Source: Candidatus Endomicrobiellum trichonymphae
Lineage (GTDB): Bacteria > Elusimicrobiota > Endomicrobiia > Endomicrobiales > Endomicrobiaceae
NCBI RefSeq assembly: GCF_002355835.1
Contig: NZ_AP017459.1
Coordinates: forward strand, 1,050,533-1,114,532
DNA length: 64,000 nucleotides
Reading direction: 5' to 3'
Shown: in pieces, positions 45,823-55,958 of the stretch
How positions within the stretch are numbered: position 1 is the stretch's first letter
Layout: every line of letters starts with the position of its first letter
The notes under the pieces: generated by a model
What the model was told of the DNA's origin: nothing
Database searches by the model: none
The model's input: only the letters and a program-made list of their open reading frames with translations
Made by a program: the position numbers and the translations under genes

Positions 45823-46356
45823 TTATTTCTTTAACCTTTCAATATATTTCTCTATTCCGTTTTCACGGAGTTTTAAATCTTCACTAACAACTGCATTTGA
45901 CATTTTATTCCTGTAAACCCTAAGCTTTTCTCTCAAGTTCTCATTGGCAACAGCTATAATCTGAACAGCTAAAAGTGCGGCATTCACGGCTCCTGCACTG
46001 CCCAGCGCAACTGTTGCGACAGGCACGCCTTTAGGCATTTGAACTATTGAAAACAAAGAGTCGAAGCTTGAAAGATTTCTGCCATCTACCGGAACACCTA
46101 TTACAGGAAGAACGGTTTCAGAGGCAATGACTCCGGGAAGTGCCGCAGCCATTCCCGCGGCAGCTATAAAAACTTTTACACCTGAATTTTCAGCTTCTTG
46201 AATGCACTGCTTTAAATACTTGGAAGCCCTGTGAGCCGAAGCAATATTCAAACTGTAAAACAAGCCAAACTCTTTCAGTGTCTTGACAGTTTCATTCATC
46301 ATTGGCAAATCCGATTCCGAACCTACTATAATTGCTACATCAATTTTGTTCGCCAT
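45823..46356 (-). CDS. purE: N5-carboxyaminoimidazole ribonucleotide mutase
   Basis: 177 residues. IVGSESDLPMMNETVKTLKEF, SAHRASKYL (catalytic His), AAAGMAAALPGVIA and VPVDGRNLSSFDSLFSIVQMP are the family marks. Class I enzymes also need PurK; none is in this window, so either it lies elsewhere or the enzyme is of the PurK-independent class II type. Overlaps purD by 17 bases. Confidence 0.95.
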   Translation of the reverse strand: MANKIDVAIIVGSESDLPMMNETVKTLKEFGLFYSLNIASAHRASKYLKQCIQEAENSGVKVFIAAAGMAAALPGVIASETVLPVIGVPVDGRNLSSFDSLFSIVQMPKGVPVATVALGSAGAVNAALLAVQIIAVANENLREKLRVYRNKMSNAVVSEDLKLRENGIEKYIERLKK

Positions 46357-47620
46357 TTAAAGCTCTCCAAGCTATATCTTTTCTATAATGCATATTTTTA
46401 AAAGATACCAACTTAACATTTGAATATACTTTATCTATCGTGCTTTTCACATCATCTGCTGTTGAAGTAATTCCCAAAACCCTGCCACCGGAAGTAACAA
46501 GTCTGCCGCTTTTAAGTTCTGTTCCGGCATGAAACACTATTGTATTTTTATCATTAATACTTTCGAGACCCTCGATTTCAAAACCTTTTTCAAAACTTCC
46601 GGGATACCCGCCTGAAGCAAGCACTACGCATACTGAAAATTCTTTTTTCCAGTTGATTTTTATGTTTAAAAGTTCTTTATTTAAAATCGCGCTGCAAATA
46701 TCAGTCAAATCCGTATCGAGCAAAGGCAAAACCGCCTGCGTTTCCGGATCGCCGAAACGACAATTAAACTCTAAAACATACGGAGAAGAACCGTTCATAA
46801 CTATGCCGATATATAAAACGCCTTTATAATCAAGTTTCTCAGCTTTTATGCCATTAACAACTTTGCGAATTATGTCATCAACTTGTTCATTTAGCTCATC
46901 TGTCGCTGAAGGAGCAGGCGCATACGCGCCCATACCACCTGTATTAGGACCTTTATCATTATCGTTTATTCTCTTATGATCCTGCGAAGCAGGCATAACC
47001 GAATAAGATACACCATCGGTAAATATCAGATATGAAAGCTCGGGGCCGTCTATATACTCTTCTATAATTACATTTGTCCCGGCATCGCCTAAAACTTTAT
47101 TTTTCATCATTTGTTTAACAGCATTCCGGGCATCTTCCCTACCGTTACATATATAAACACCTTTCCCGGCAGCAAGTCCGTCAGCTTTAACTACAGCTTT
47201 TCTATCTTCTTCCCAGCTTTCCAAAAATTTCAGCGCATCATCAACGTCTATAAAACTTTTGTACTGCGCTGTAGAAATACCGTACTTTTGCATAAATTTT
47301 TTTGAATATACCTTGCTTGCCTCAAGCCGGGCTGCATCCTTTGACGGTCCGATTATTTTTAAGCTTTCAGCTTCAAAGTAATCAACTATACCCAAAGACA
47401 GAGGAACTTCAGGACCGACAAATGTAAAGTCTATTTTATTTTTTCTGACAAAATCGGTAAGTTGATCAAAATCACTTGCTGAAATATCAACGTTCTCCGT
47501 GATTCGAGACGTCCCACCGTTGCCAGGGGCACAATATATCTTGTCTATTTTGGGGCTTTTTGAAAACTGAATGCATATTGCATGCTCCCTTCCGCCGGAC
47601 CCTATAACCAATACTTTCAT
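46340..47620 (-). CDS. purD: Phosphoribosylamine-glycine ligase
   Basis: 426-residue ATP-grasp enzyme forming GAR. VIGSGGREHAICIQF opens the N-domain, KADGLAAGKGVYIC is the ATP lid, NDNDKGPNTGGMGAYAPAP and EFNCRFGDPETQAVLPLL the active site. Normal length, intact. First gene of the tightly packed purD-purE-pyrR-pyrB-pyrC block. Confidence 0.97.
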   Translation of the reverse strand: MKVLVIGSGGREHAICIQFSKSPKIDKIYCAPGNGGTSRITENVDISASDFDQLTDFVRKNKIDFTFVGPEVPLSLGIVDYFEAESLKIIGPSKDAARLEASKVYSKKFMQKYGISTAQYKSFIDVDDALKFLESWEEDRKAVVKADGLAAGKGVYICNGREDARNAVKQMMKNKVLGDAGTNVIIEEYIDGPELSYLIFTDGVSYSVMPASQDHKRINDNDKGPNTGGMGAYAPAPSATDELNEQVDDIIRKVVNGIKAEKLDYKGVLYIGIVMNGSSPYVLEFNCRFGDPETQAVLPLLDTDLTDICSAILNKELLNIKINWKKEFSVCVVLASGGYPGSFEKGFEIEGLESINDKNTIVFHAGTELKSGRLVTSGGRVLGITSTADDVKSTIDKVYSNVKLVSFKNMHYRKDIAWRALNGEQN

Positions 47621-48029
47621 TTAATCTCCGAATTAAAAACTTTCTCTGCCAGATTTGAATTAATATACCTGCAAAAAAAAATTTCATTTCTAAAATAAAC
47701 GCAATTATCTCGTCTTCACGATTCTGCTCAACATTCCGCCACATCTTAATTTCCAGTTTTAGTCAGACCGATTTCAACCGCATATTTGCCACTTTTTTAT
47801 TCACTGTCATATTTGGCAGAATTCCCGCAACAGGAATAACTTTACGACAGAATTTTCCTTTTTACCCAAACAGAAAAACCTGTCGTCATTTCCCATTACG
47901 CAAAATTTTACGCCACCGACGAATCGAATCTAGTTGATTTTAATTTTACAAAATAATAAGATTATTGGCAATTTTTTCAAGAAGCGGCATAAGATAGGAC
48001 TGTTTTTGTTAATTTTTATACCATTTATT
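47621..48029. other. Non-coding stretch upstream of purD
   Basis: About 400 bases. It should hold the promoter of the purD-pyrC block but I could not choose one with confidence. No gene recognised. Confidence 0.35.
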
Positions 48030-49900
48030 ATTTTGCAACAAAGAAGTTAAAGCTTTATCAAGAGGAAGCAGCTTTTCCTGCATTTGTTTAAGCTCACTAG
48101 TGTTTTCGCTAAGCTAAGTTTCTTTAATTATTGAACGATTGTGTTTTACGTAATTGCCGTTTTCAATAAAAATATCCCTGTTCCGTCATTTATTAAAACA
48201 AAGGGATTTGCATGTTTATCCAATGCATTTGTTCCAAGCGCCAAAAAAGACTTTTGAATTCCAGCAAGGTGATTATTGTAGGTATCAGATCTACCTGTGA
48301 AACAATATAGTCAGTTTTCTGGGGTTTTATTTTAATATTTGGGAACATAAATCACAAAAGGAATTTTAAATCTTTCCTCAATACTGTCATTTCTGAGAAA
48401 AGATACTATTCCGACAATGTGATCCGCCATAAAAATAAATATCGTATTGTCAAACCACCCTTCTTTTTTTGCCTTTTTCATAAGATGTTCTAATAGAATA
48501 ATCCGAATAGCACAAAGCGTTAATATACTTGTTGCAGTTACTGTCTGAAAGATATTGTTCAAAATTTTTTGTCGTAGGGACAAAATCTCCATGAGTAGAA
48601 CCAGTAAATAAAAAAAGGACGACCCCATCTTCGGCTGTTGTCGGCTCTTTTTCTGCGGCAAAATTAAACAAATCGTAATCATACCCGTACAGCAGATTAT
48701 GTATATAGTCAATCAAACGCGGTATATTCTCTTTACCGTAACTTTCCTAAATATGCCAGTGTATTCTTAACATTCTCAACAAATTTCTCATCGATGACTG
48801 CACAAACATAGTAAAATATCCTCTTTCATTGAATGCTTCAGGATTGACGATATATTATTCAGTCTTTCAATTTGACTCAGTCCCCCCGGCTCAAAAAAGA
48901 CACAGATAGTCCAAATATGCTTCTCGTTACATTGTCGTAAGAAGCATTGTTAAAAACTATTCCATTTGCGACCATTTCATCAAAGTTCGGAGTAACATCA
49001 TAGTTTTCACTGCCTAGAGAATCAATATAGCGCGGGGGACAGCTTTTAAGCAGCACTATAAAAAATGGTATAGTTTTTTTCTTTTCCCAAATTTTAATTT
49101 TTCGCACTAAAGGATAATTTACGTCAGGGCACAAATTCCCCGTCACTTAAAAGAAATTTCTGGACATTTCCAAGCGCTTTATCTAGAAGATATTTATTTA
49201 CTGCAGCACCAATTCTTTTATATTTCAAACTGTGAATTTGCGTAAACGTCCCGTTCAAAATGAGCTTACGCTTTTAAGATTTTTTGTCAGCCTGTAGGCA
49301 TTATCTAAGCTTATAAGTATTCCGCTGAAATTTTCCCTTATGCCCAAAACAACAAAAAAATAACGCAAAAGACGCCTAGAAAAATAATGACGTTTCTTAA
49401 TAAACCAACAGGCTGCGGATTAAATTTCTTATTTATATATTTGAAAACTTTTACGACTTTAAGCGTGACAACAGAAAAAAATTAAAGCCAAAACCTACTA
49501 ATATGCCGCAGAGAATATCTTAATAATAAATTTTTTATTTTAAGCACCACAACGAGTTCTTACGTTATGTGTTTATATACCGGCTAACTTCAGGAAAATA
49601 AAAAAGTCGCAGCTCAAAATAAGTATCATTAAACAGTCATAAATAAAGCGCAGAATTTAAAAAACTTGGCGGACAGGAATAAATAAAAAAATAATAAAAA
49701 TTCCCAGAAACATGCTTATAACAAACATAATGAAATAACGAACGAAATAAAGAAAATATTAGTGTGGATGACAAAAAAAATAGAATAATGATATTTTTAT
49801 TGCAAGCTTTACATCCTGCCGATACTGCATTAAAAAGATTTTTTTTATTTTACTTATATTATAATTATTGAAATAAATATATTGGCAAAAACGATCCGCT
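48030..49900 (-). pseudogene. LTA synthase/phosphoglycerol transferase-like membrane sulfatase, decayed
   Basis: Minus strand, many frames. The 5' part (to ~49250) shows a membrane segment LLRNVIIFLGVFCVIFLLFW and later NAYRLTKNLKSVSSF. The catalytic domain begins near 49080 with IPFFIVLLKSCPPRYIDSLG and NFDEMVANGIVFNNAS, where the nucleophile Thr/Ser region is expected, continues through FTGSTHGDFVPTTKNFEQYL and TIFIFMADH (metal-binding DH) at ~48440, and fades near 48040 with KTDYIVSQVDLIPT. At least five breaks. Such enzymes put glycerol-phosphate or phosphoethanolamine on envelope glycans; loss fits a simplified envelope in a symbiont (inference). Confidence 0.8.
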
Positions 49901-50189
49901 TACAATTTGTATAGTTAAACTCCTCTTAAAGGTTTACAGAGTCAGTCCACCGTCTCAGTATTTCGTGTCTATGCGAGTCAAGCCGGTTTGTCGTTTATGT
50001 CTCAGGCAGGGATCTTTCTCTGACAAGTCAATCTTAAGACTTTTGAATTCGGTATTCGAGCATCCTGTGCCGGATTGTAAATACTTTTTCATTAACTCTT
50101 TTCAAACAACATAAATTTTTATTTGTTAACAATTATAATACAAAATTGCTTTGTCTGCAGCTTTGAGGGCAGAAATATTTTTTTATCCG
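49901..50189. other. Non-coding stretch downstream of purQ
   Basis: About 290 bases between purQ and the sulfatase remnant, with no gene recognised. Sequence around 49920-50050 is less AT-rich and may be repeat debris. Confidence 0.35.
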
Positions 50190-50975
50190 CTACTTTACAA
50201 AATCAACAGCATTTTGGAAAATGACTTTTCCCCACCCGCATCCGCCGTAAAAACTTTCTCCGACAGGATGCTGCAAAGCGAAAATATATCTTTCCGGATG
50301 AGGCATAAGTCCGAAAACACTTCCCGACGTATTGCATATTCCAGCTATCTGATCTACAGAACCGTTTGGATCCAAAGGATATTCCGGTTTGCCGCCGTCT
50401 TTTGAACAATATCTGAAAACTATCTGATTATTCTTATTTAAACTGTCCAAAAGTTTCCTGCCATCCGGAATAAACTTTCCCTCGCCGTGAGCTACAGGCA
50501 GACTGATGATATCAGGCAGATTTTTCGTCCAAATGCAGTTAGATTCATTTTTAATTTTCTTTTCTGTTTTCAAATAAACCCAGCGGCATTCAAACTTGTC
50601 CGAGTCATTATAAGAAAGAGTGGAAACTTGTTCAAAAAGTTCTGTGTCGGGAAGCAACCCCATTTTGACCAAAACCTGAAAACCGTTGCATATTCCAATA
50701 ATAGGTCTGCCGCTTAGAGCAAACTTCTTAATTCTATCGCCGAGTTTGTTCTTGACTTCATTTGCCAATATTTTGCCAGATGCTATGTCGTCGCCATAAG
50801 AAAATCCGCCGGGAAAAGCCAGAATATCATACTCAAAAATTTCATTTTTTTTTTCAATAAGAGCGTTAATATGTATGCGTTCCGCAACAGCTCCGGACAA
50901 TTCAAAAGCAACCTGTGTCTCGCAGTCGCAATTTGTCCCTGCAGTTCTTAAAATTAATGCTTTGACTTTTTTCAT
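50190..50975 (-). CDS. purQ: Phosphoribosylformylglycinamidine synthase glutaminase subunit
   Basis: 261-residue class I amidotransferase giving ammonia to PurL. LRTAGTNCDCE at the start, FPGGFSYGDDIASG (oxyanion region), GICNGFQVLVKMGLLP with the nucleophile Cys, and GLMPHPERY with the catalytic His and Glu. Longer than the ~225 residues of the PurQ type in Bacillus and nearer to archaeal/Thermotoga relatives of variable length. Lies 120 bases after purL. Confidence 0.95.
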   Translation of the reverse strand: MKKVKALILRTAGTNCDCETQVAFELSGAVAERIHINALIEKKNEIFEYDILAFPGGFSYGDDIASGKILANEVKNKLGDRIKKFALSGRPIIGICNGFQVLVKMGLLPDTELFEQVSTLSYNDSDKFECRWVYLKTEKKIKNESNCIWTKNLPDIISLPVAHGEGKFIPDGRKLLDSLNKNNQIVFRYCSKDGGKPEYPLDPNGSVDQIAGICNTSGSVFGLMPHPERYIFALQHPVGESFYGGCGWGKVIFQNAVDFVK

Positions 50976-51095
50976 ATTTTATCCCGATATAAAATTCAAT
51001 CTTTTTAATAAAGGATCATATTCCTCGATAGATAATCGTAAACAGTCTAAATCGCGGGACAGACACGCGCCGCCACATGGATAACGGCAAAAAAA

Positions 51096-53525
51096 TCACC
51101 AGTTGATAGTACTGCGCCAATAGTTCAAAAGAACTTTCGAATCTTCTTGTATTTTTATTTTATTTTTTTCACTTTCAAAAACTATCTTTTTATCGCTGTT
51201 TACGCAACCAATTTCGGCAAAAACTGCCTCTTCTAAAACTTCTCCTAATCGGGCTTCGTTCTCGGGTTTTACTTCGACAACAAACCTACCGTTAGATTCC
51301 GAAAACAATATTTCAGCTACAGTCAGTTCTGTTCCCTGCGGCTTTATTTTTCCCGTTTTGACGGCATCTATATCTATTTTTACACCCTTTCCCGCTGCAA
51401 AAGCCATTTCGCTTATTGCAACCGCAAGTCCGCCTTCGGAACAGTCATGGCAGGCTTCTATTAAATTTTCATTTGCCGCCCGGTAAATTTTTTTCATAAT
51501 GTCTTTAGATTCTTCCGGATACACGTCAGGCACTATACCGTCTTTAATATTTTTTATTTTAGCAAGCACAGAACCGCCAAGTTCGTTTCTTGTAGTTCCC
51601 AAAACAAATACTTTATCTCCATCGCTTTTCAAAGGCATTGTAAAAGTATTTGCGACATTTTCAATAACACCCATTGCAGATATTAAAAGCGCAGGAGGTA
51701 TTGAATATTTTTTTCCGCCTATGGAATATTCATTGTGCAAACTGTCTTTCCCCGATATAAAAGGAACATCAAAAGATTTTGACATATCATAACAGGCATT
51801 TGCCGCCCGTACCAAACTTCCTAAAATCTCCGGCTCGTCAGGATTCCCCCAGCAAAAATTATCCAGCAACGACATTTTTTCAATATCGGCTCCGACGGCA
51901 ACCGCATTTCTCAAAGCCTCTTCTATTGCAGACGCCGCCATTTTATAAGTATTTATTTTTCCATACAGCGGATTCAAACCGTTAGATAAAACAATACCTT
52001 TCTTTGTACCTCTGACAACAGCGTAGGGAAAAATAACAGCTGCATCACCCGGTCCTGACACTTCAACACTATTTCCTTGCAGCGGCTTTATAACAGTCTG
52101 CCCTTGCACTTCATGGTCGTACTGTCTTACAATCCATTCTTTAGAACAGACATTCAAATCTGAAAGCAAAGCTTTCAAAGTTTCTGAAATTTCAGAAGAA
52201 CTCATCTCAACAGGCTTTTGTATTTTTTCTTCTTTTATTTTATAAAGCGCAGGTCTTATAGGTCTGGGAACTCCGTTATGCAGAAACTCCATATCTATGT
52301 TCGTCACGACATCGCCGTCATATATAAGAGTAAGTTTCCCATCAGTTGTAAATTCTCCGATAAAAACAGCCTCGACATTTTCCTTTTCAAATATTTCTAC
52401 GATTTTATTCTTATTTTCCGGAGGAACCGCAAAAACCATTCTCTCCTGTGCTTCCGAAATCCATATTTCCCATGGACAAAGCCCATCGTATTTTAGCAGC
52501 ACTTTATCGAGATAAACAATAGTGCCCGTTTTCTCGCCGAGTTCCCCTACAGCGCTGGATAAACCTCCGGCACCGCAGTCGGTAACCGACCTGTAAAGAT
52601 TTAAATCTCTCGCATTAATTAGAGTATCCAAAACCTTTTTCTCAATTATAGGATTGCCTATCTGAACAGCGCTTACGTCAGACTCCTGATCAAGCTGCAC
52701 AGAAGAAAACGTCGCTCCGTGTATTCCATCTCTGCCCGTTCTTCCTCCAACAACTAAAATCAAGTCGCCGGAATTGACCTTTTTTTCTATTTTATCTTTC
52801 GGTATTATTCCCATAGTTCCGCAGTAAACAAGAGGATTTGTCATATAGCCATCGTCAAAACAGACCGTTCCGTTTACGGTAGGAATACCCATTCTATTCC
52901 CATAATCCCTGACACCTGACACAACGCCTTTGGCTATTCTTTTAGGATGATGCATTCCTTCTGGCACTTTTGAAGATTCCGTATTCGGATCTCCAAAACA
53001 AAATACATCGGTATTAGCCAAAGGTTTCGCCCCAAGACCAACTCCCAAAATATCCCTTATAACACCGCCGATACCCGTCGCAGAACCGCCGTACGGCTCA
53101 AGAGCTGACGGATGATTATGCGTCTCAACTTTAAAAGCAACACCGTTTTCAGAATCGAACTCAATAACTCCGGCATTGTCTTTGAAAACAGACAGACACC
53201 ACTTTTTACTTAATTCAACCGCGGCCTTAAAAATAGTTTCTTTGAGAAGATTATTGTATACTCTTCTTGTTTTCTTACCGTCTTTCTCTTCGGTATATTC
53301 TATTATTCCCGTCAGCGTTTTATGCTTGCAGTGCTCACTCCAAGTCTGAGCTACCGTTTCAATTTCAACATCGGTAGGATTTCTTTTAAGTCTTTTAAAA
53401 TAACTTTGAACCGTTTTCATTTCCTCAAGCGATAGCGAAAGAACATTTTTTCTGCTCAACTCGATCAGCTGTTTATCGGAAAGATTTAAGATTTCAATAA
53501 TTTTACAATCAGTTGTATATTTCAT
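51096..53525 (-). CDS. purL: Phosphoribosylformylglycinamidine synthase, PurL subunit
   Basis: 809 residues. Two tandem AIRS-like halves: the first with EHCKHKTL, ETHNHPSALEPYGGSATGIGG, GGRTGRDGIHGATFSS and DCGAGGLSSAVGELGEK; the second with PLYGKINTYKMAASAIEEALRNAVAVG, NPDEPEILG, SGKDSLHNEY and CHDCSEGGLAVAISEMAFA. This is the separate PurL type requiring PurS and PurQ, both adjacent. A little longer than Bacillus PurL. ATG 53525 directly abuts the PurS-like stop. Confidence 0.97.
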   Translation of the reverse strand: MKYTTDCKIIEILNLSDKQLIELSRKNVLSLSLEEMKTVQSYFKRLKRNPTDVEIETVAQTWSEHCKHKTLTGIIEYTEEKDGKKTRRVYNNLLKETIFKAAVELSKKWCLSVFKDNAGVIEFDSENGVAFKVETHNHPSALEPYGGSATGIGGVIRDILGVGLGAKPLANTDVFCFGDPNTESSKVPEGMHHPKRIAKGVVSGVRDYGNRMGIPTVNGTVCFDDGYMTNPLVYCGTMGIIPKDKIEKKVNSGDLILVVGGRTGRDGIHGATFSSVQLDQESDVSAVQIGNPIIEKKVLDTLINARDLNLYRSVTDCGAGGLSSAVGELGEKTGTIVYLDKVLLKYDGLCPWEIWISEAQERMVFAVPPENKNKIVEIFEKENVEAVFIGEFTTDGKLTLIYDGDVVTNIDMEFLHNGVPRPIRPALYKIKEEKIQKPVEMSSSEISETLKALLSDLNVCSKEWIVRQYDHEVQGQTVIKPLQGNSVEVSGPGDAAVIFPYAVVRGTKKGIVLSNGLNPLYGKINTYKMAASAIEEALRNAVAVGADIEKMSLLDNFCWGNPDEPEILGSLVRAANACYDMSKSFDVPFISGKDSLHNEYSIGGKKYSIPPALLISAMGVIENVANTFTMPLKSDGDKVFVLGTTRNELGGSVLAKIKNIKDGIVPDVYPEESKDIMKKIYRAANENLIEACHDCSEGGLAVAISEMAFAAGKGVKIDIDAVKTGKIKPQGTELTVAEILFSESNGRFVVEVKPENEARLGEVLEEAVFAEIGCVNSDKKIVFESEKNKIKIQEDSKVLLNYWRSTINW

Positions 53526-54062
53526 TTATTGCGCAACATACTCCTGTACCAATGTATTTGCCAACAATTTCGTTGCTATATAATTTAAAACTGTCTGTGA
53601 AACTTTACCGTAAAGATAATATTTATGTCCCGTTTTAACTTTAATTTCCTTTTCAATTCCCAAATCTTTTACAGCTTTTATTACGCTTTCGGAAACCGTA
53701 TCAGTAACGCCTTTTTTGTACCAAACCTCTATGACAAAAAAAGCGGAGTGCGGACAGATCGCGGAATCGGCGCAAGTCGCCGTTTTTGAGCCATCTATGT
53801 CAGCGTAGGATTCAGTCTTTAGGGACTCCCCAACGCTCCGCTCTTCATAACGGCAGATATAAGTCTCGGTTATTTTATCACTCAATAACTCCAAAGCTAT
53901 TGTTCCGGCTTCTATAGACGTTATCCCGCCATCGATGACATACAGCGAAGAATATTCAACTTCTGTTATACCTTCAATGCCGATACCAGAAATGTCGGAT
54001 AAGACATGTTCTCCGTGTGAATTTTTAAAACCCTTTTTCGTACGAATCTCTATCTCAAACAT
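53526..54062 (-). CDS. purS: PurS-like protein with two tandem PurS domains
   Basis: 178 residues, about twice a normal PurS (~80). Residues 1-68 and 108-178 each have the PurS pattern of a strand, helix, strand and final helix (IEIRTKKGFKNSHGEHVLSD and IEVWYKKGVTDTVSESVIKAV; the second ends ATKLLANTLVQEY). One chain could thus replace the PurS dimer that bridges PurL and PurQ, similar to the N-terminal domain of large PurL. The linker (residues ~74-107) is encoded by a palindromic element (53742-53842). Its start overlaps purC by one base and purL follows directly, placing it firmly in the FGAM synthase complex. Confidence 0.88.
   Translation of the reverse strand: MFEIEIRTKKGFKNSHGEHVLSDISGIGIEGITEVEYSSLYVIDGGITSIEAGTIALELLSDKITETYICRYEERSVGESLKTESYADIDGSKTATCADSAICPHSAFFVIEVWYKKGVTDTVSESVIKAVKDLGIEKEIKVKTGHKYYLYGKVSQTVLNYIATKLLANTLVQEYVAQ
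53742..53842. repeat. Nested palindromic element inside the purS-like gene
   Basis: AGCGGAG (53742-53748) pairs with CTCCGCT (53836-53842), and inside, CGGCG (53768-53772) pairs with CGCCG (53778-53782). The element is far more GC-rich than the gene around it and supplies exactly the linker residues between the two PurS halves. Its edges resemble the palindromes seen in intergenic repeats, as if inserted in frame. Confidence 0.65.
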
Positions 54063-54940
54063 CAGAAATTCACCCCTGTCAGCTTCTCATATACGCTGAT
54101 ATATTTCTCCATAGTTTTTTCAACAACGTCTTTAGGAAGTTCAGGAGCCGGTGACGATTTATCCCATTTTATGCGTTCAAGATAATCTCTTACATACTGC
54201 TTATCTAAACTGTCCTGCGATTTTCCTTCTTCATATTTGCCAGTCTCCCAAAACCTCGACGAATCGGGAGTAAAAATTTCATCTATAAGTATAAGCTGAT
54301 TGTCGTAAAAACCGAATTCCAGTTTTGTATCCGCAAGTATTATGCCGTTCAAAAAAGAATAGTCGCTTACCTTTTTATATAATTCAAGCGAAATTCTTCG
54401 CAAACTTTCAGCAGTATCTTTTCCCACTCTTTCTACCATCTCTTCAAAAGAAATGTTTTCGTCATGCTTCCCGCCCTCCTCTTTGCTTGACGGAGTAAAA
54501 ACAGACTCCGGCAGTTTTGAAGATTCTTTAAGCCCGACAGGAAGCTTTATGCCACATACGGTTTGAGACTTCTGATATTCTTTCCAGCCCGACCCCGCAA
54601 GGTACCCCCTGACAATGCATTCTATATCAACTCTCTTTGCTTTTTTCACTATCATTGACCTGTCGCGCAAATACTCGTACTGTTTAAGCGACAGTGGAAA
54701 ACTTTCAAAATTTCCGGTAATGATGTGATTTGGAACTATCCCTTGAATAAAATCAAACCAAAACATTGAAAGTTTGTGAAGGACTCTGCCTTTATCCGGA
54801 ATTATTGTTGGAATAACATAATCAAAAGCCGAAATTCTATCGGAAGCAACAATTAAATAGCTCTTCCCCAAATTATAAACATCTCTAACCTTGCCTTTAT
54901 GTACTAAGGGAAGACTTATGCTATCTTCTTTATTGCTCAT
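54062..54940 (-). CDS. purC: SAICAR synthetase
   Basis: 292 residues joining aspartate to CAIR. HKGKVRDVYNLG and ASDRISAFDYVIPTIIPDKG bind ATP, VDIECIVRGYLAGSGWKEY, FTPSSKEEGGKHDENISFEE and LADTKLEFGF complete the active site. The longer form seen in many anaerobes and yeast. It is the first gene of the purC-purS-purL-purQ unit. Confidence 0.97.
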   Translation of the reverse strand: MSNKEDSISLPLVHKGKVRDVYNLGKSYLIVASDRISAFDYVIPTIIPDKGRVLHKLSMFWFDFIQGIVPNHIITGNFESFPLSLKQYEYLRDRSMIVKKAKRVDIECIVRGYLAGSGWKEYQKSQTVCGIKLPVGLKESSKLPESVFTPSSKEEGGKHDENISFEEMVERVGKDTAESLRRISLELYKKVSDYSFLNGIILADTKLEFGFYDNQLILIDEIFTPDSSRFWETGKYEEGKSQDSLDKQYVRDYLERIKWDKSSPAPELPKDVVEKTMEKYISVYEKLTGVNF

Positions 54941-55193
54941 TTTTTAATTTTCCTTTTCTTTTTAAATATTCCATAGAAAAACTAGATTTACTAATTCTGC
55001 AATTTTGGAATATTTACGCTTATGCATTTTTCTTCTTTATTTTTAATATATTCAAATTCTTTCATTGTCTGTTTTAATGTACTGCCCGTTTTCTCAATTA
55101 AGATATTTTCATCTTCACCTATCTACCTTTTATTTTATCATTTTTTTATCTGCTTTGCTGTCAGAACAAGCGTAATATAAGAAGTTTAGTCTG

Positions 55194-55481
55194 TTAAACT
55201 TTAACGACTGTGTAGCCTATATCGTCGTCTATGAACCTCTTAAACGACTTCAGACCCCGCACCTTCTCGTCCCGCACGGGAATGATTACGTCTATGAGCA
55301 TCCTGATGTGCAGCAGGAAACTACGTTTATTATTCTGTGCCCAAAATGCCGCCTCCTTTTTTGATTTTTTTTTGGGGGGGGCGGCCGAGGTGCGTGCGCC
55401 CCCTGTGTTTTTATTGCCTGCCAGCAATATCCGCTTTAAGCGTATTAATGCTTTTTCAAGATTGGCAACATTTACCATCAT
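55194..55481 (-). CDS. Hypothetical protein with a homopolymer-rich middle
   Basis: 95 residues. Leucine/lysine helix at the N-terminus (LEKALIRLKRILLAGNKN), then SAAPPKKKSKK encoded by eight C followed by nine A, inside an unusually GC-rich patch (GGCGGCCGAGGTGCGTGCG on plus). No family recognised. A short open end of another frame (VYWDTLDVYKHDLESIKIDP, ~55485-55590) stops just before it, so it looks like the tail of a small operon, possibly phage-derived. May be partly decayed. Confidence 0.4.
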   Translation of the reverse strand: MMVNVANLEKALIRLKRILLAGNKNTGGARTSAAPPKKKSKKEAAFWAQNNKRSFLLHIRMLIDVIIPVRDEKVRGLKSFKRFIDDDIGYTVVKV

Positions 55482-55650
55482 TAGACATCCTCTTCTAATT
55501 TTGTACTCTTTGGGTCTATTTTTATAGACTCTAAATCGTGCTTATACACGTCCAAAGTATCCCAGTAGACTCTTTTTGGCACCACAAGGCTTGCTAAAGA
55601 TAGTTATTAAAGATCTAGTAAGCGAGTCAAAGGTTACTTCTTGACAACCA

Positions 55651-55938
55651 TCATATTATATCTTTCTCGTTTGCGGTCTTGTAGATACCAAATGCGTGCC
55701 CGATTGCGGCACCTTTCAACTTATTATATTCGGATACAAGGTCGGACTCTTTTCTGTGTGCTTCTAGATAATCTTCGTAGGCGTCCTCCCTGTTAAACTT
55801 CCAGTCCTTTGTGTTTGGGAGTGATCGATAAGTATCCAATCATTCTTTAGTCACTGCACGTGCCTTTTCGAGTTCGGCTCTCTTCAGTTTTATCTCTTCT
55901 CTGCGCTTCTTTCTAGCCTCTCCTTGATCTGTGGTCAT
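55651..55938 (-). pseudogene. Small unknown protein with an internal TGA
   Basis: From ATG 55938 a charged helical protein (RKKRREEIKLKRAELEKARA) runs to an in-frame TGA at 55840-55842, after which the same frame continues for 62 codons (LDTYRSLPNTKDWKFNREDA and so on to KTANEKDII). A Trp codon changed to TGA is the simplest explanation. Family not recognised. Confidence 0.55.
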
Positions 55939-55958
55939 TTTGTCCCCTCTCAACGTTT

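Noticed and set aside
48580..48610. GGGACAAAATCTCC resembling the repeat hairpin of copy A.
   Set aside because: It lies within readable sulfatase coding sequence (HGDFVPTT) and lacks the paired arms.
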